Shown here piece after piece: positions 45,469 through 54,866 of a DNA stretch of 64,000 bases (positions within the stretch are counted from its first letter, which is position 1; each line of letters opens with the position of its first letter). The stretch spans positions 62,001 through 126,000 of the forward strand of contig CADAXQ010000004.1 in NCBI GenBank assembly GCA_902791935.1. The letters are read 5' to 3'. The DNA is from an uncultured Erysipelotrichaceae bacterium. Lineage in GTDB: Bacteria > Bacillota_I > Bacilli_A > RFN20 > CAG-826. The notes under the pieces were generated by a model that worked only from the letters and a program-made list of their open reading frames with translations, was not told where the DNA came from and searched no databases. Both the position numbers and the translations under genes were made by a program.

Positions 45469-47682
45469 ATGGACATTGAACAATTGTTAAAGGAAATGAG
45501 CGTTTTTGAAAAAATCATGCAATGTACGCAACTCATTTCAAGCTTCTATCGGGGAACCAAAGTAGAAGACAATGCGGCGAACGCCATTGGGCCTTATACG
45601 CAATTGGGATTAAAGCAAGAAGATATCTACCTTGCTGGCAGCGTTAATTTTCTTTCTGATGAAACAGGTGCCATGTTACCAGCTTCAGAATTACGCCGAA
45701 TTCAGAAAGAATGCATGGAAAGAAGCCCACATCATATCCCCACTTTATTTGTGCAAGATGTCATTCATGGATACGTCACCATCTATCCGATTCCACTTGC
45801 CATGGCTGCCACGTTTAATCCTGATTTGATGGAACGTTGCGCCGCGATGGCTGCCAAAGAGGCTTCTATGAATGGCGTTGATATGGCATTAGGACCAATG
45901 GTGGATTTAGCGCGCGATGCTCGTTGGGGCAGAGTGGCGGAAGGGTTTGGAGAGGATCCTTTTCTTGGTGCAGCCATGGCCAAGGCTTCTGTCTATGGTT
46001 ATCAAGGGCGACAAGACAAAAAAGCGAAGATCTCTTATGAGCACGTCGGAAGTTGCATGAAACATTTTGCTGGCTATGGCGCTCCTGAAGCGGGACGTGA
46101 CTACAATTTGGTAGACATGAGCGAACTTACGTTCCGTTCGTTCTATTTACCTAATTATCAAGCCGCTATCGAAGCTGGCGTATCGGCGGCAATGTCTGCT
46201 TTTCATGCTTTTGACGGCATCCCTGTGACCGGAAACAAGAAAATCCTTAAAACGCTTTTGCGTGATGAACTTCATTTTGAAGGTGTGGTAATGAGCGATT
46301 ATGCCGCTTGCACGGAGTTGATTACGCAAGGTGTGGCGGAAAACGAAGAGGAGGCCGCTTATCTTTCTTTAGAGGCCACTTGCGACATTGAAATGATGAC
46401 CACCGTCTATGCGCAATCCGTACCCGTTTTATTAAAGCAAGGGAAAATCAAAATGTCGCAACTAGATGACGCTTGTCGTCGCGTGCTGACAGTGAAAGAG
46501 CGATTGGGCCTTTTCATTGACCCTTATCGGCAATGCGACGAGCAAAAAGCAAAAACGCTTTTCCTTTGCCCCAAGCATCGAGAGCTAGCAAAAGAAGCGG
46601 CCGAAGAAAGCGCCGTGCTATTAAAAAACGATGGTATTCTTCCTTTGCCAAAACAAGGAAAGAAAGTCGCCTTGATTGGGCCATTAGCAAGTAATCCTAG
46701 AATTTTAGGGACATGGCGTTGTGGCGGGCAGGAAAAAGACAGCGTGACGATGTTACAGGGCTTGCAAGAAAAAATCGGCGCAAATAACGTGGTTTATGCG
46801 CGTGGATGCGACATTGATTATCGTGGAACAGACGAACGCGAAATTCCATTGGCCGTTCAAAAGGCCAAAGAAGCGGATGTGGTCATTCTTTGCTTAGGAG
46901 AAGATGAGGATGACAGCGGGGAAAGCGCAAGCAAAACCAATCTGACGCTTCCCGACATTCAAAAGAAATTATATCGTGCCGTTTTGGCGGTGAACCCGAA
47001 TATTGTTCTTTGTGTTTTTAACGGAAGACCTTTGGTTTTGACGGAAGAAAACGAAACCGCTCGTGCCATTTTGGATTGTTTCTTTCCGGGAAGCGAATGT
47101 GGGCACGCCATCGCGGATTTGCTTTTCGGCGATGCCAATCCGTCGGGAAAATTGCCAATGAGCTTTCCTCGTAACGTTGGCCAATGCCCGCTTTACTATA
47201 ACCACGTGAATACTGGCCGTCCCCGTAGCGACGAATATCATCGTTGTTGGAATCAATCCGCTTACATCGATTCCCCCAACACTCCGTTATATCCATTTGG
47301 ATATGGACTTTCTTATACCAAATTCGCTTATGGTCCGCTCCGTTTGAGCAAAAAAGTATTACAGCAAGGAAAAGCGGATTCTTTGACGGTTTCTTGTGAC
47401 ATCACCAATATTGGGCCGTGTGACGGAAAAGAAACGGCTCAACTCTACTTGCGCGATCTTGTCGGAAGCGTGGTGCGCCCCGTGAGAGAACTAAAAGGCT
47501 TTCAAAAAGTCTTTCTTCGAAAAGGTGAGACGAAGACCGTCTCGTTCGAGATCCAAGAAGACTTGCTCGCATTCGTTGCAAGTGATTTCCAAAAAAGAGC
47601 GGAACCTGGACGATTCCGCGTTTGGATTGGCTCTAGTAGCGATGTTATAGACGGAGATGAATTCGTTTTGAACAAGGAGTGA
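45469..47682 (+). CDS. GH3 beta-glycosidase, BglX-like, cytoplasmic
   Basis: The 737-residue protein has the three-part GH3 layout. First is a TIM barrel with GPMVDLARDARWGRVAEGFGEDP, CMKHFAGYGAPEAGRDYN, and the nucleophile Asp277 in VMSDYAA. Then comes an alpha/beta sandwich with LCLGEDEDDSGESASKTNL. A fibronectin-III-like end contains the PFGYGLSYTKF region. It has no signal peptide. The KHFAGYGA motif fits beta-glucosidase/xylosidase members rather than NagZ (KHFPGHG). The ATG at 45469 follows AAGGATAC; an upstream in-frame ATG at 45427 is less well placed. It is followed closely by an SGNH hydrolase. Confidence 0.9.
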   Translation: MDIEQLLKEMSVFEKIMQCTQLISSFYRGTKVEDNAANAIGPYTQLGLKQEDIYLAGSVNFLSDETGAMLPASELRRIQKECMERSPHHIPTLFVQDVIHGYVTIYPIPLAMAATFNPDLMERCAAMAAKEASMNGVDMALGPMVDLARDARWGRVAEGFGEDPFLGAAMAKASVYGYQGRQDKKAKISYEHVGSCMKHFAGYGAPEAGRDYNLVDMSELTFRSFYLPNYQAAIEAGVSAAMSAFHAFDGIPVTGNKKILKTLLRDELHFEGVVMSDYAACTELITQGVAENEEEAAYLSLEATCDIEMMTTVYAQSVPVLLKQGKIKMSQLDDACRRVLTVKERLGLFIDPYRQCDEQKAKTLFLCPKHRELAKEAAEESAVLLKNDGILPLPKQGKKVALIGPLASNPRILGTWRCGGQEKDSVTMLQGLQEKIGANNVVYARGCDIDYRGTDEREIPLAVQKAKEADVVILCLGEDEDDSGESASKTNLTLPDIQKKLYRAVLAVNPNIVLCVFNGRPLVLTEENETARAILDCFFPGSECGHAIADLLFGDANPSGKLPMSFPRNVGQCPLYYNHVNTGRPRSDEYHRCWNQSAYIDSPNTPLYPFGYGLSYTKFAYGPLRLSKKVLQQGKADSLTVSCDITNIGPCDGKETAQLYLRDLVGSVVRPVRELKGFQKVFLRKGETKTVSFEIQEDLLAFVASDFQKRAEPGRFRVWIGSSSDVIDGDEFVLNKE

Positions 47683-47687
47683 TGCCT

Positions 47688-48446
47688 ATGGAAAAACGTT
47701 GGATAGCAATCGGTGACTCATTTACCTATCTGGACGCCCATCAAGATTTATGGACCGATCGTTTTGAAAAAGGATATGTGACCAGAACAAAAGAGAAACT
47801 TTCTTTTCCTTGCGAAGTCACGAACTTAGGGGTGGATGGCGCTATTGTGGATACTTTCGTTTCTGCAACATTCCCACTTGGCGACTTCTATACGGTTTTA
47901 TTAGGAACCAATGATTGGAATTCGGAATTATATCCGATTGGAGGCCAGACCGATTTCCTTGAACGTAAGCCCCAGACCTTCGTCGGTCATTTGGGAATTA
48001 TTATTGATCACATTCGTCAAGTGAGCCCTACAGCGCCCATTTTCGTTCTGACTCCGATAGAACGGGCCCATTTTGTGTATGCAAGAGATCAATTTCACGA
48101 TGCACTAGATTCAACGCACCGGAAGAAATATGGGTATCTTCGTGACTACGCTAAGGCAATTGTAGATTGTGTGAAGGGAGAAGGAGTTGTGGTGGTAGAT
48201 ACTCATTCTTTGACGGGCATTACAATTGCTAACGCCGTTCGTTTTATGCGGGTCCTTACACCGGAAGGAACGATTCGTGATTTGCAATATCCTGAATTTT
48301 GCGATTGGCAATACGATCCTCATGGTCCTTACCCTTATCCGAAAGAGGCATGGGGCATGACTTATGATGGCCTCCATCCTAGTGATGAGGGAGCGGAACG
48401 AATCGCACTCGTTTTGGCTGACGCCATCGGCAAAGTAGTGCGTTAA
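47688..48446 (+). CDS. SGNH-family hydrolase (putative carbohydrate esterase)
   Basis: The 252-residue protein shows the SGNH blocks: IGDSFTYL (catalytic Ser near residue 10), LGVDGA (Gly block), LLGTNDW (Asn block) and DGLHPSDEGAERI (Asp and His). These hydrolases often remove acetyl groups from sugars or act on lipids. No signal peptide is present. The start is decided by AAGGAG at 47674-47679, which is 8 nt from the ATG at 47688; nearer GTG and ATG codons are too close. The gene sits 5 nt after GH3 in the same operon. Confidence 0.82.
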   Translation: MEKRWIAIGDSFTYLDAHQDLWTDRFEKGYVTRTKEKLSFPCEVTNLGVDGAIVDTFVSATFPLGDFYTVLLGTNDWNSELYPIGGQTDFLERKPQTFVGHLGIIIDHIRQVSPTAPIFVLTPIERAHFVYARDQFHDALDSTHRKKYGYLRDYAKAIVDCVKGEGVVVVDTHSLTGITIANAVRFMRVLTPEGTIRDLQYPEFCDWQYDPHGPYPYPKEAWGMTYDGLHPSDEGAERIALVLADAIGKVVR

Positions 48447-48566
48447 CGTATCAAAAATTATTGCAAATTTAGACTATTTTATTCATCTTTCAGCGACTTG
48501 CTTTGTTGCTTTGCTGATTCATGATAAAACTTTACCGAGTTAAGTTTCCGATATAAGGAGAACAAT

Positions 48567-49799
48567 ATGAGTGAAATTTCAGTCGGCGTCATTGGCTTAG
48601 GACAGCGCGGGTTGGCTTTGTTAGAGAGCATGATGGCATGCCCGGAATGCCAAATCGTTGCCGTCAGCGATTTGTATGAAGATCGCCGCCAAAAAGGCGT
48701 TGATGCCGTGATGAAGCATCGGAATAAAGCGCCGAAGATCTATGCGGATTGGAAAGAGCTGATTTATGATCCTCAAGTGCAAGCCGTTGTGATTTCTTGC
48801 GATTGGGAAATGCATATCCCGATGGCCATTGAAGCAATGCATGCCCACAAAATCGTTGCCAGTGAAGTGGCAGGGGCATATTCGGTGGAAGATTCTTGGA
48901 AATTGGTGGACGCCTATGAAGAAACAAAGACGCCGATCATGTTATTGGAGAATTGCTGCTTCGATGAATTCGAATTATTGACCACCTCATTGGTGCGTCA
49001 CGGATTGTTAGGCGACATCCTTTACGCCCATGGTTGTTATGGCCATGATTTAAGAAATGAAATCACGGGTGGCAACGTTAACCGCCATTATCGCTTACGG
49101 AATTACGAACACCGCAACGCAGAAAATTATCCCACACACGAATTGGGCCCCATTGCCAAGATCTTAAACATCAATCGCGGCAATCGTTTCCTTCGCTTGG
49201 CAAGTAACGGTACTCGTCCAGGCGTTGGACTCGAAGCATATACGAAAGACAAACGTTGCATTGATCCGACTTTGACCCATCAAAGCTTTGCGCAAAGCGA
49301 TATCGTCTCAACAACGTTAATCACAGAGCAACAACAAGTGGTGACCATCCGCCTAGATACCTCGTTGCCACGGTTCTATGCCCGCGAATTCACCATCCGT
49401 GGCACCAAAGGATTGGCGCAAGGGGATCAGAACTTAGTTTGTCTCGATGGCGACATTCCTGAAATTTATGAGACCAATAAATTCTATGCAAAGATGTTAA
49501 ATAACGCCGACGCATATAAAGAAAAATACGAATGCGATATTTGGAAGAACATCACGCCAGCCCAGCGCGAATTAGGGCATGGCGGAATGGATTACATCGA
49601 ATTTAGAGTTTTCTTTGACTGCATATTAAATCACAAACCATTGCCGATTGATGTTTATGATATGGCTACTTGGATGGCCGTCACTCCGTTATCCACCTTG
49701 TCGATGGAACGGGGTGGGGAACCCGTTGAAGTGCCAGACTTTACACGTGGAAAATATCGCGAAAGAGAAGCACAAGACGTCGTTGCCTTGCCAAAATAA
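48567..49799 (+). CDS. Gfo/Idh/MocA family protein, GH109-like NAD-dependent glycosidase candidate
   Basis: The 410-residue protein begins with an NAD-binding Rossmann fold (VGVIGLGQRGLALLE). A Gfo/Idh/MocA C-terminal domain follows, with YPTHELGPIAKILNINRGNRF near residue 190. That last segment closely resembles GH109 alpha-N-acetylgalactosaminidases, which use NAD+ in an oxidation-elimination-addition mechanism; ordinary sugar dehydrogenases lack this 'THxLGP...NINRGxRF' pattern. The lack of a signal peptide suggests intracellular action. It has its own promoter region in the 120-bp gap upstream, AAGGAGAA as ribosome site, and a terminator after it. Confidence 0.68.
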   Translation: MSEISVGVIGLGQRGLALLESMMACPECQIVAVSDLYEDRRQKGVDAVMKHRNKAPKIYADWKELIYDPQVQAVVISCDWEMHIPMAIEAMHAHKIVASEVAGAYSVEDSWKLVDAYEETKTPIMLLENCCFDEFELLTTSLVRHGLLGDILYAHGCYGHDLRNEITGGNVNRHYRLRNYEHRNAENYPTHELGPIAKILNINRGNRFLRLASNGTRPGVGLEAYTKDKRCIDPTLTHQSFAQSDIVSTTLITEQQQVVTIRLDTSLPRFYAREFTIRGTKGLAQGDQNLVCLDGDIPEIYETNKFYAKMLNNADAYKEKYECDIWKNITPAQRELGHGGMDYIEFRVFFDCILNHKPLPIDVYDMATWMAVTPLSTLSMERGGEPVEVPDFTRGKYREREAQDVVALPK

Positions 49800-49823
49800 G
49801 GCGTCTATCACCAGATAGCCTTT

Positions 49824-49859
49824 GCCCCTAATTCTGAATCTAACAGGTAGGGGCTTTTT
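49824..49859 (+). terminator. Intrinsic terminator after the GH109-like gene
   Basis: GCCCCTA (49824-49830) pairs with TAGGGGC (49848-49854) and is followed by TTTTT. Confidence 0.85.
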
Positions 49860-49934
49860 ATAAGATGGCGGAAGTGAATAAAATCATAGAAAATTGCACA
49901 CCTATCGATATTTCAACGGCTTAAATTTTCTATT

Positions 49935-49977
49935 TGTGCGGAGAATGAGATATTTTTGCCGATCTCCGCACATTTTT
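49935..49977 (+). terminator. Second strong hairpin with T-tract, parent transcript unclear
   Basis: TGTGCGGAGA (49935-49944) and TCTCCGCACA (49963-49972) form a perfect 10-bp stem followed by TTTTT. It lies 75 bp after the terminator of the previous gene, so it needs another transcript or acts as a backup. A 19-codon reading frame without ribosome site (49865-49924) is the only coding potential between; I do not call it a gene. The rest of 49978-50043 shows nothing. Confidence 0.6.
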
Positions 49978-50043
49978 ACTGCGTTTAAAATAAGCCAACC
50001 ATTTCTAATCGAGAACAACGACGGCTTCTTACGAAAAGACGAA

Positions 50044-50078
50044 GAAAAACCATCGGAATTGCGTCCGATGGTTTTGGA
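50044..50078 (-). terminator. Terminator of the lipoprotein pair on the minus strand
   Basis: AAAACCATCGGA (50046-50057) and TCCGATGGTTTT (50064-50075) form a perfect stem with A/T flanks, just beyond the stop of the gene ending at 50085. It can work in both directions. Confidence 0.82.
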
Positions 50079-50084
50079 ATGGAC

Positions 50085-51814
50085 TTACGCCGTCTTCGTC
50101 ACTAGGCAAGAAGCAGTTTTTCCTTCCTCGTCTTGCACCGTTAGAAGGTAGGTGCCATCTTTTTGTTTTGCGATGGTGTAATCTTCTGCGCCGGAGACAA
50201 AAGAGATGCCCATTGTTGTCGAATAGGAGACGTCTAATGCCGTATATAGGGAAGTGCCTGTGCCATAAGAAAGCGTGACTTTATAAACATAAGGGTGTTT
50301 TTCCTTCGTGTATTTGTCGGTGTTTGCTTCACGGCTAAAATGGATGGTGTATGTTTCGCCAGCGTGAATGGTCGCATCCGTAGCAAAAGTGCCTTGATAA
50401 GTGCCATAAGCGTCTTTGGCAATATCGATGGTTTCGATTTTGGCAGGATCGAAAGGAAGAGCGGAAGTGTCATAAGTGAAAGAATAAAGGACGCTTCCCT
50501 TCGATTCGGTATGAAGTGCAATCGTGCCAATTTCGTTTTGCACGTTGAGTTCGACTTCCACGCTGCTAAAGGTTAAAGAAGCCATGCTGTCCTCATCCAA
50601 AATATAGCCGAAGGTATCGAAATAGAAAGCAAAATAATCGGCTAAAGAAGTGCCCGTAGAGTCGATTTGGTCCAATACATATTTGTGAGAAGATTCGGAA
50701 TAGAGGAAGGCTTCTACCGGCTCTGCACGCAATGGGTAATAACCGACAGGAATCGCGCGCAATAACGTATCATTGTCATCAGCAAGCGGAGTTTCATCGT
50801 ATGCGTAGTTATCGCCTTCCTTTGTCACTTCGTAGACTTTGCTGTCTTTGACGATCAAAGCAGCGTAATTATCGGCTTGATTGGGAACGGAATAATAGAA
50901 CGCATCAGATGAAACGTACCCCTTTAAATGTGGCATGGAAACGGATGAAAGTGAAGAAGCGTCTCGTTCAAAACTATAAGATGGACTCTTTAAAAGCTTG
51001 TCGAAAGCGGCTTGTAATGTATCATGATAATCCAAATGCTCGAATGGGGTTGCCATGGTCGCACTATGATCGTGGCTTTGATCGTTATCTAACATAAAAT
51101 TCGCTTCATAATGAACGGTGGTTTTGGGATTATTGATGGAGAAAGAACGGGTGACAATATTGACCGCGGTGATTTTCTTTCCTTCGACGGAAAGCTTGAC
51201 GGAATCAAATCCATAGGGAATGACCACAGAAAATTTCGAAATCAAATCTAAAGCGGCTTGATAACGGTTCCCTCGTTCTTGCGTATCTTTTGCAAAATCC
51301 AAATAATAAACGCCTTCTTTTTCATCGTAATCAAAGAAACCAGGATCGGTTACGCTGTCCAAGAAGGGATTTTGCACGGTCGACCAACCGATTAGATTAT
51401 TTTCTTCTTGATCACGGGCTGGCGTCATCACGACTTGGTTATTTTCATTGACGCTAGAGACGGCCACATAGCTTTCGCCATTTTGGACGATGCGGAACAA
51501 ATCGGAAGAAGCAACTTTTTCTCCTTTTTCATTCGTTTCTTCGAAATGATAAGAATTCGAAGTGAACTTGGTTACGAAAGAAGAAGTGCTATGAACTTCG
51601 GTACCATAAAAGATATTGGTCGTTCCTTTGGCGGTCAAATTGGCACGATAATCGGCCAAAATATCCGCGCAAGAGGCGTGGGAGCTGGCTTATCTTGGTG
51701 AGAAGAAGAGGTGGTATTTTCCGAAGAAGCGGAAGAAGTCGCAGGCTTTTCGCCACAAGAGGCGAGCAAAGCAAGTAAGGAAAGAGTTAAGGCAATATTT
51801 TTCTTTTTAAACAT
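50085..51814 (-). pseudogene. Frameshifted surface lipoprotein (second of pair)
   Basis: Translation from the ATG at 51814 (AGGAG upstream) gives a lipoprotein signal MFKKKNIALTLSLLALLASC and a Ser/Thr-rich linker (TSSASSENTTSSSHQ), then hits a stop in that frame soon after. The 524-residue body (ADILADYRANLTAKG onward) is in the frame one base back. Adding one base to the CCC run (GGG at 51680-51682 on the + strand) joins them as ..DKPAP-HASCADILADYR... The body is long, beta-rich and has no enzyme motif I recognise. It lies 20 nt after the stop of a similarly broken gene. Real decay, an assembly error or recoding are all possible. Confidence 0.7.
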
Positions 51815-51833
51815 TTCGTGTTTTCTCCTGGCT

Positions 51834-54217
51834 TTATGCCACGATGGCGCTGATCGTCACGGCGCTATTAGGCATCGTAAAGGCGATAATAACAGCCGGC
51901 AATTGCGTTGGTTCGCCATGATCGTATTCTGGATCAAAGCTTGGATCAGCAATGGTTGTGGCTTTTTGCGTGAAGGTCACGGCATTCCCTTTTTCATCAG
52001 TCACAGAGACAGAAGAGAAAGATTTGGCGGTATTCGAAATATAAAGCGTCACTTCGATGCTTTGCCCTTCTTTGGCAACGCGTTTGTTGTAAGACAAATA
52101 TTGTTTATCCGCTTGAACGGTGTCTACGGCATAATCGCCGGAAGTAATGTTAATCGCGTGGGTGGAAGAATCGGCTTGAATGTCGAAGGTTAATGTTACA
52201 TCCTTGGAACCTAAAATAAAGGAATATTCCTTGTTTGCCGTCACGGTAGTCACGGCGGTTCCGTCGGAAACCGTAATGGATTTTAAGACCTTCCCGGAAA
52301 TCAAAGAGAGCTTGATTTTCACTTTGGTTCCAACGGCAACGGAAGCGCCAGAAGTGATGGTCTTTTCTTCGGTAGAGCCTTCGGGGTTATAGAAAACCTT
52401 GAACTCAGAGGCGACGGAATAAGATGGTTTTGTATAAGAGATGGTCGCGGTTTCGATTTTCCGAATCACGAATTCAATCGAACAATCGCCATTTGGCATG
52501 GTGAAGGTATAACGATTTTGGCTTCCAGGTTTTAATTCGGTTTTGGTTTCGCCGACCACCAAATAGACGGTGTCAATCGCATATCCAGTCTTTGGATCGG
52601 CATAGAAGGAAACTTCTTCACCGGAAGCGTGCTTGCTATTTCCCGCCTCGATTTGGGTTAATGTCACGCCTTCCACTGCGGGAATAGTTAACGTTGGACG
52701 TTCATCCTTGGCAGTCACTTTGACTTTGAGACTGACATCGTAATAAGTTCCGTTTAAGGATAAATTGGCGCTTCCTTCGCTTAATCCGGTTAAGGTCACA
52801 GAGATGCCATAATCTGCTTCACTACTTCCTGTCATTTGGAAAGCGGAAGAAACGATGCCTTCACCACCGCTGAAGGAGAGGTTAGAAAGATCCCAAGGTC
52901 CTTTTTCACCATAAGAAGAAAGTTCGAGATCAAATGTCTTGCTTTCACCGATTTCTAAATCGACGGTGGCGTCACTTTCGACGCCCTTGATTCCGGTGAC
53001 AGAAGGTTCTGCCGGAAGAACAGTAACACCTTTCATCGTATAAAGATTGGGGTTAAAGACGTTGCCTAAAGTTAAATCGGTGGTTCCGGCTTTTAACGCT
53101 TCATAGCCATAGCCATAGCTGTCTTTCCCAATCACGGATTCGTCGGAAGAGGAAGTGATGGTAATCGTAGAGACGTCTAATGCCGTTGAAGGCTCGTAAG
53201 AATCAATCTTCAAAAGAGAAGTGAAGTAAGAATCGCCGACACGGATGACGGCATCTTTCCCTGTCATATAATCTTGGAAGGAGGCGTGCTTGATTTCCGT
53301 GATGAAATAAGAGGGAAGCGTAGAAAGAAGTGGAGCAGTGCCAGTTTGTGGCAAGGCATCAACATAAGTTACGTTTTCTAGATGGAACGACATGAATGTC
53401 CCCGTTCCTTCTTTAGGCTCGTGCTTATCTAAATCCCAATTGTCAGTGGCAGCCGCCATTCCTGTCAAAGTGGCTTCCGAGATTTTTCCGTTTTCGATAA
53501 CGAGTGTGAAGTCATAATCATAAGAAGTCGGATGGTCAAGATCTAACGATTTTTCTTCATAATAAGAAACATAATGGACAGTTTCTTTTCCATCGCTTCC
53601 CAATACGGAAGAGAATGAAATTTGCGTATTCTTTTCTTCAACCGCGGCTAAAAAATTAATTTTCCCCGTTAAGCTTCCCATCTCACCATTGGAGAAAAGG
53701 AAAGGAAGGCCGTTATGATTTTGAATGTTTTGAATGTTCTTTTGGGCATCATCCAAGGTAATTTCTTGATCGTAAGACTGAACTTCATCGACGATCTTCT
53801 TTCGGCTGGCAGAATCAAAACCAGTTCCCGTTTCGGTGCTGTAATAGACATTGTCGAGAATGCCGGCATAGCGCTCAATCGGCGTCTCTTTTCCTTCTTG
53901 GACAAGACGGACGAAATTCTCATTCTGCGTCATTTTTACGTCATAAGTGTCGAAAATGGTATGTGCCTCGGTTTCGTTTGGCATCTTTTCTTCATAGGTA
54001 TAACGCAAAGCCGAGGTTGGCAAAGCCATATTTTCTGTTACAAGAGCGCGAAGGTCGTTTGCATTACGAATGCTCCCTTCTTTTGAAGGCGAAGAAGTAA
54101 CAACGGTGCTGCTAGAACTAGGGCACTATCTTTCGAGGAAGAAGAATTCTCAGGAGTGCAGCCGACAACCAATAACGATGGAGCAGTGAGGAGAAGGAGT
54201 AATTTTCTATTTTTCAT
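51834..54217 (-). pseudogene. Frameshifted large surface lipoprotein (first of pair)
   Basis: From the ATG at 54217 the frame gives MKNRKLLLLLTAPSLLVVGC and the linker TPENSSSSKDSA, then runs out of frame to a stop. The one-base-back frame continues with PSSSSTVVTSSPSKEG and a 730-residue body. One extra base in the CCC run (GGG at 54121-54123 on the + strand) restores a single Ser-rich linker. The body contains Ig-like beta modules (VTGIKGVESDATVDLEIGE) and two related 'MPN' modules (YTFTMPNGDCSIEF, AFTMPNSAVTISA) as in bacterial surface repeats. A good promoter lies upstream, so it is probably still transcribed. Confidence 0.72.
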
Positions 54218-54247
54218 TTCTTTTTTACCTACCTAACATGATTGAAC

Positions 54248-54276
54248 ATTATGAAGAGAAATGGATATAGTTTCAA
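54248..54276 (-). promoter_or_regulatory. Promoter of the lipoprotein pair
   Basis: On the minus strand TTGAAA (54276-54271), 17-bp spacer, CATAAT (54253-54248) match the consensus at 5/6 and 5/6. The transcript would start near 54241, leaving a 24-nt leader. Confidence 0.7.
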
Positions 54277-54499
54277 TCAATATGAATCGACTTAAAGAAG
54301 CGCCTATGAAGGGAACGATGTTTAAACGTTAAAATCGAACCGCTTTCATTTCGTGATGTTTCTAATAGGAAGAGCAAAAAAACGATTTCGTTAGGCAAAA
54401 ACGAAAGGGATGCCTCCGGCTAAATATAGGGAAGCACCCATGTCGGCCTCATGATATAATTCAATCAGCGAATCCAGGAAACTGGGTACATATCACAAA

Positions 54500-54529
54500 G
54501 GCAATTTAATTGGTGACAACGAAGTCGCA
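54500..54529 (+). repeat. Copy 1 of a 30-bp imperfect duplication
   Basis: This 30-bp segment (GGCAATTTAATTGGTGA...) matches 22 of 30 positions at 55531-55560. In both copies it can be read as G-x-IGD-x-EV in an open frame that soon stops (GNLIGDNEV here, GDFIGDDEV there). They look like remnants of two related coding sequences flanking the pgmB-like gene. The surrounding AT-rich stretch 54290-54600 holds no intact gene. Confidence 0.4.
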
Positions 54530-54591
54530 GGCATGGTTTTAGATAATGAATCATATAAGAGAAAAATCAACGAATCATCAATCATTTAAAA

Positions 54592-54795
54592 TCATTATCC
54601 CTAGAAGAAATAGTGACCCCTTATGTGCATCACTATTATATTGAAGTCTTGATTAAATATGGTTTATTAGAAGAGGCTCGTTTAGCTATGGATGAATATT
54701 GGGTGCGATGGTTAATGATGGGGCAGATACTTTCTAGGAATGATTTAATTCGAAGAACAAAGATGAAAGCCCATATGGTGGTAAGGCCGTCTTGA
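54592..54795 (+). pseudogene. C-terminal fragment of a glycoside hydrolase (GH78-like barrel end)
   Basis: An open stretch reads SLEEIVTPYVHHYYIEVLIKYG, then LLEEARLAMDEYW, which matches the 'PYxxHYxxEALxxxGxxEEAxxxxxxYW' helix near the end of GH78-type (alpha/alpha)6 barrels. No start, ribosome site or upstream barrel is present, and the following residues lose similarity. I read it as the remnant of a deleted enzyme gene. Assignment rests on one motif. Confidence 0.4.
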
Positions 54796-54866
54796 GCTAT
54801 TGCCATGCATGGAGCTGTATACTCCTTGATATCGATTAAGAAAATATTTCATTGGAGATAACAAAA

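Noticed and set aside
50085-54217. Programmed -1 frameshifting in both lipoprotein genes
   Set aside because: No X-XXY-YYZ slippery heptamer or convincing downstream pseudoknot is visible at either junction; decay or base-calling error explains the data more simply.
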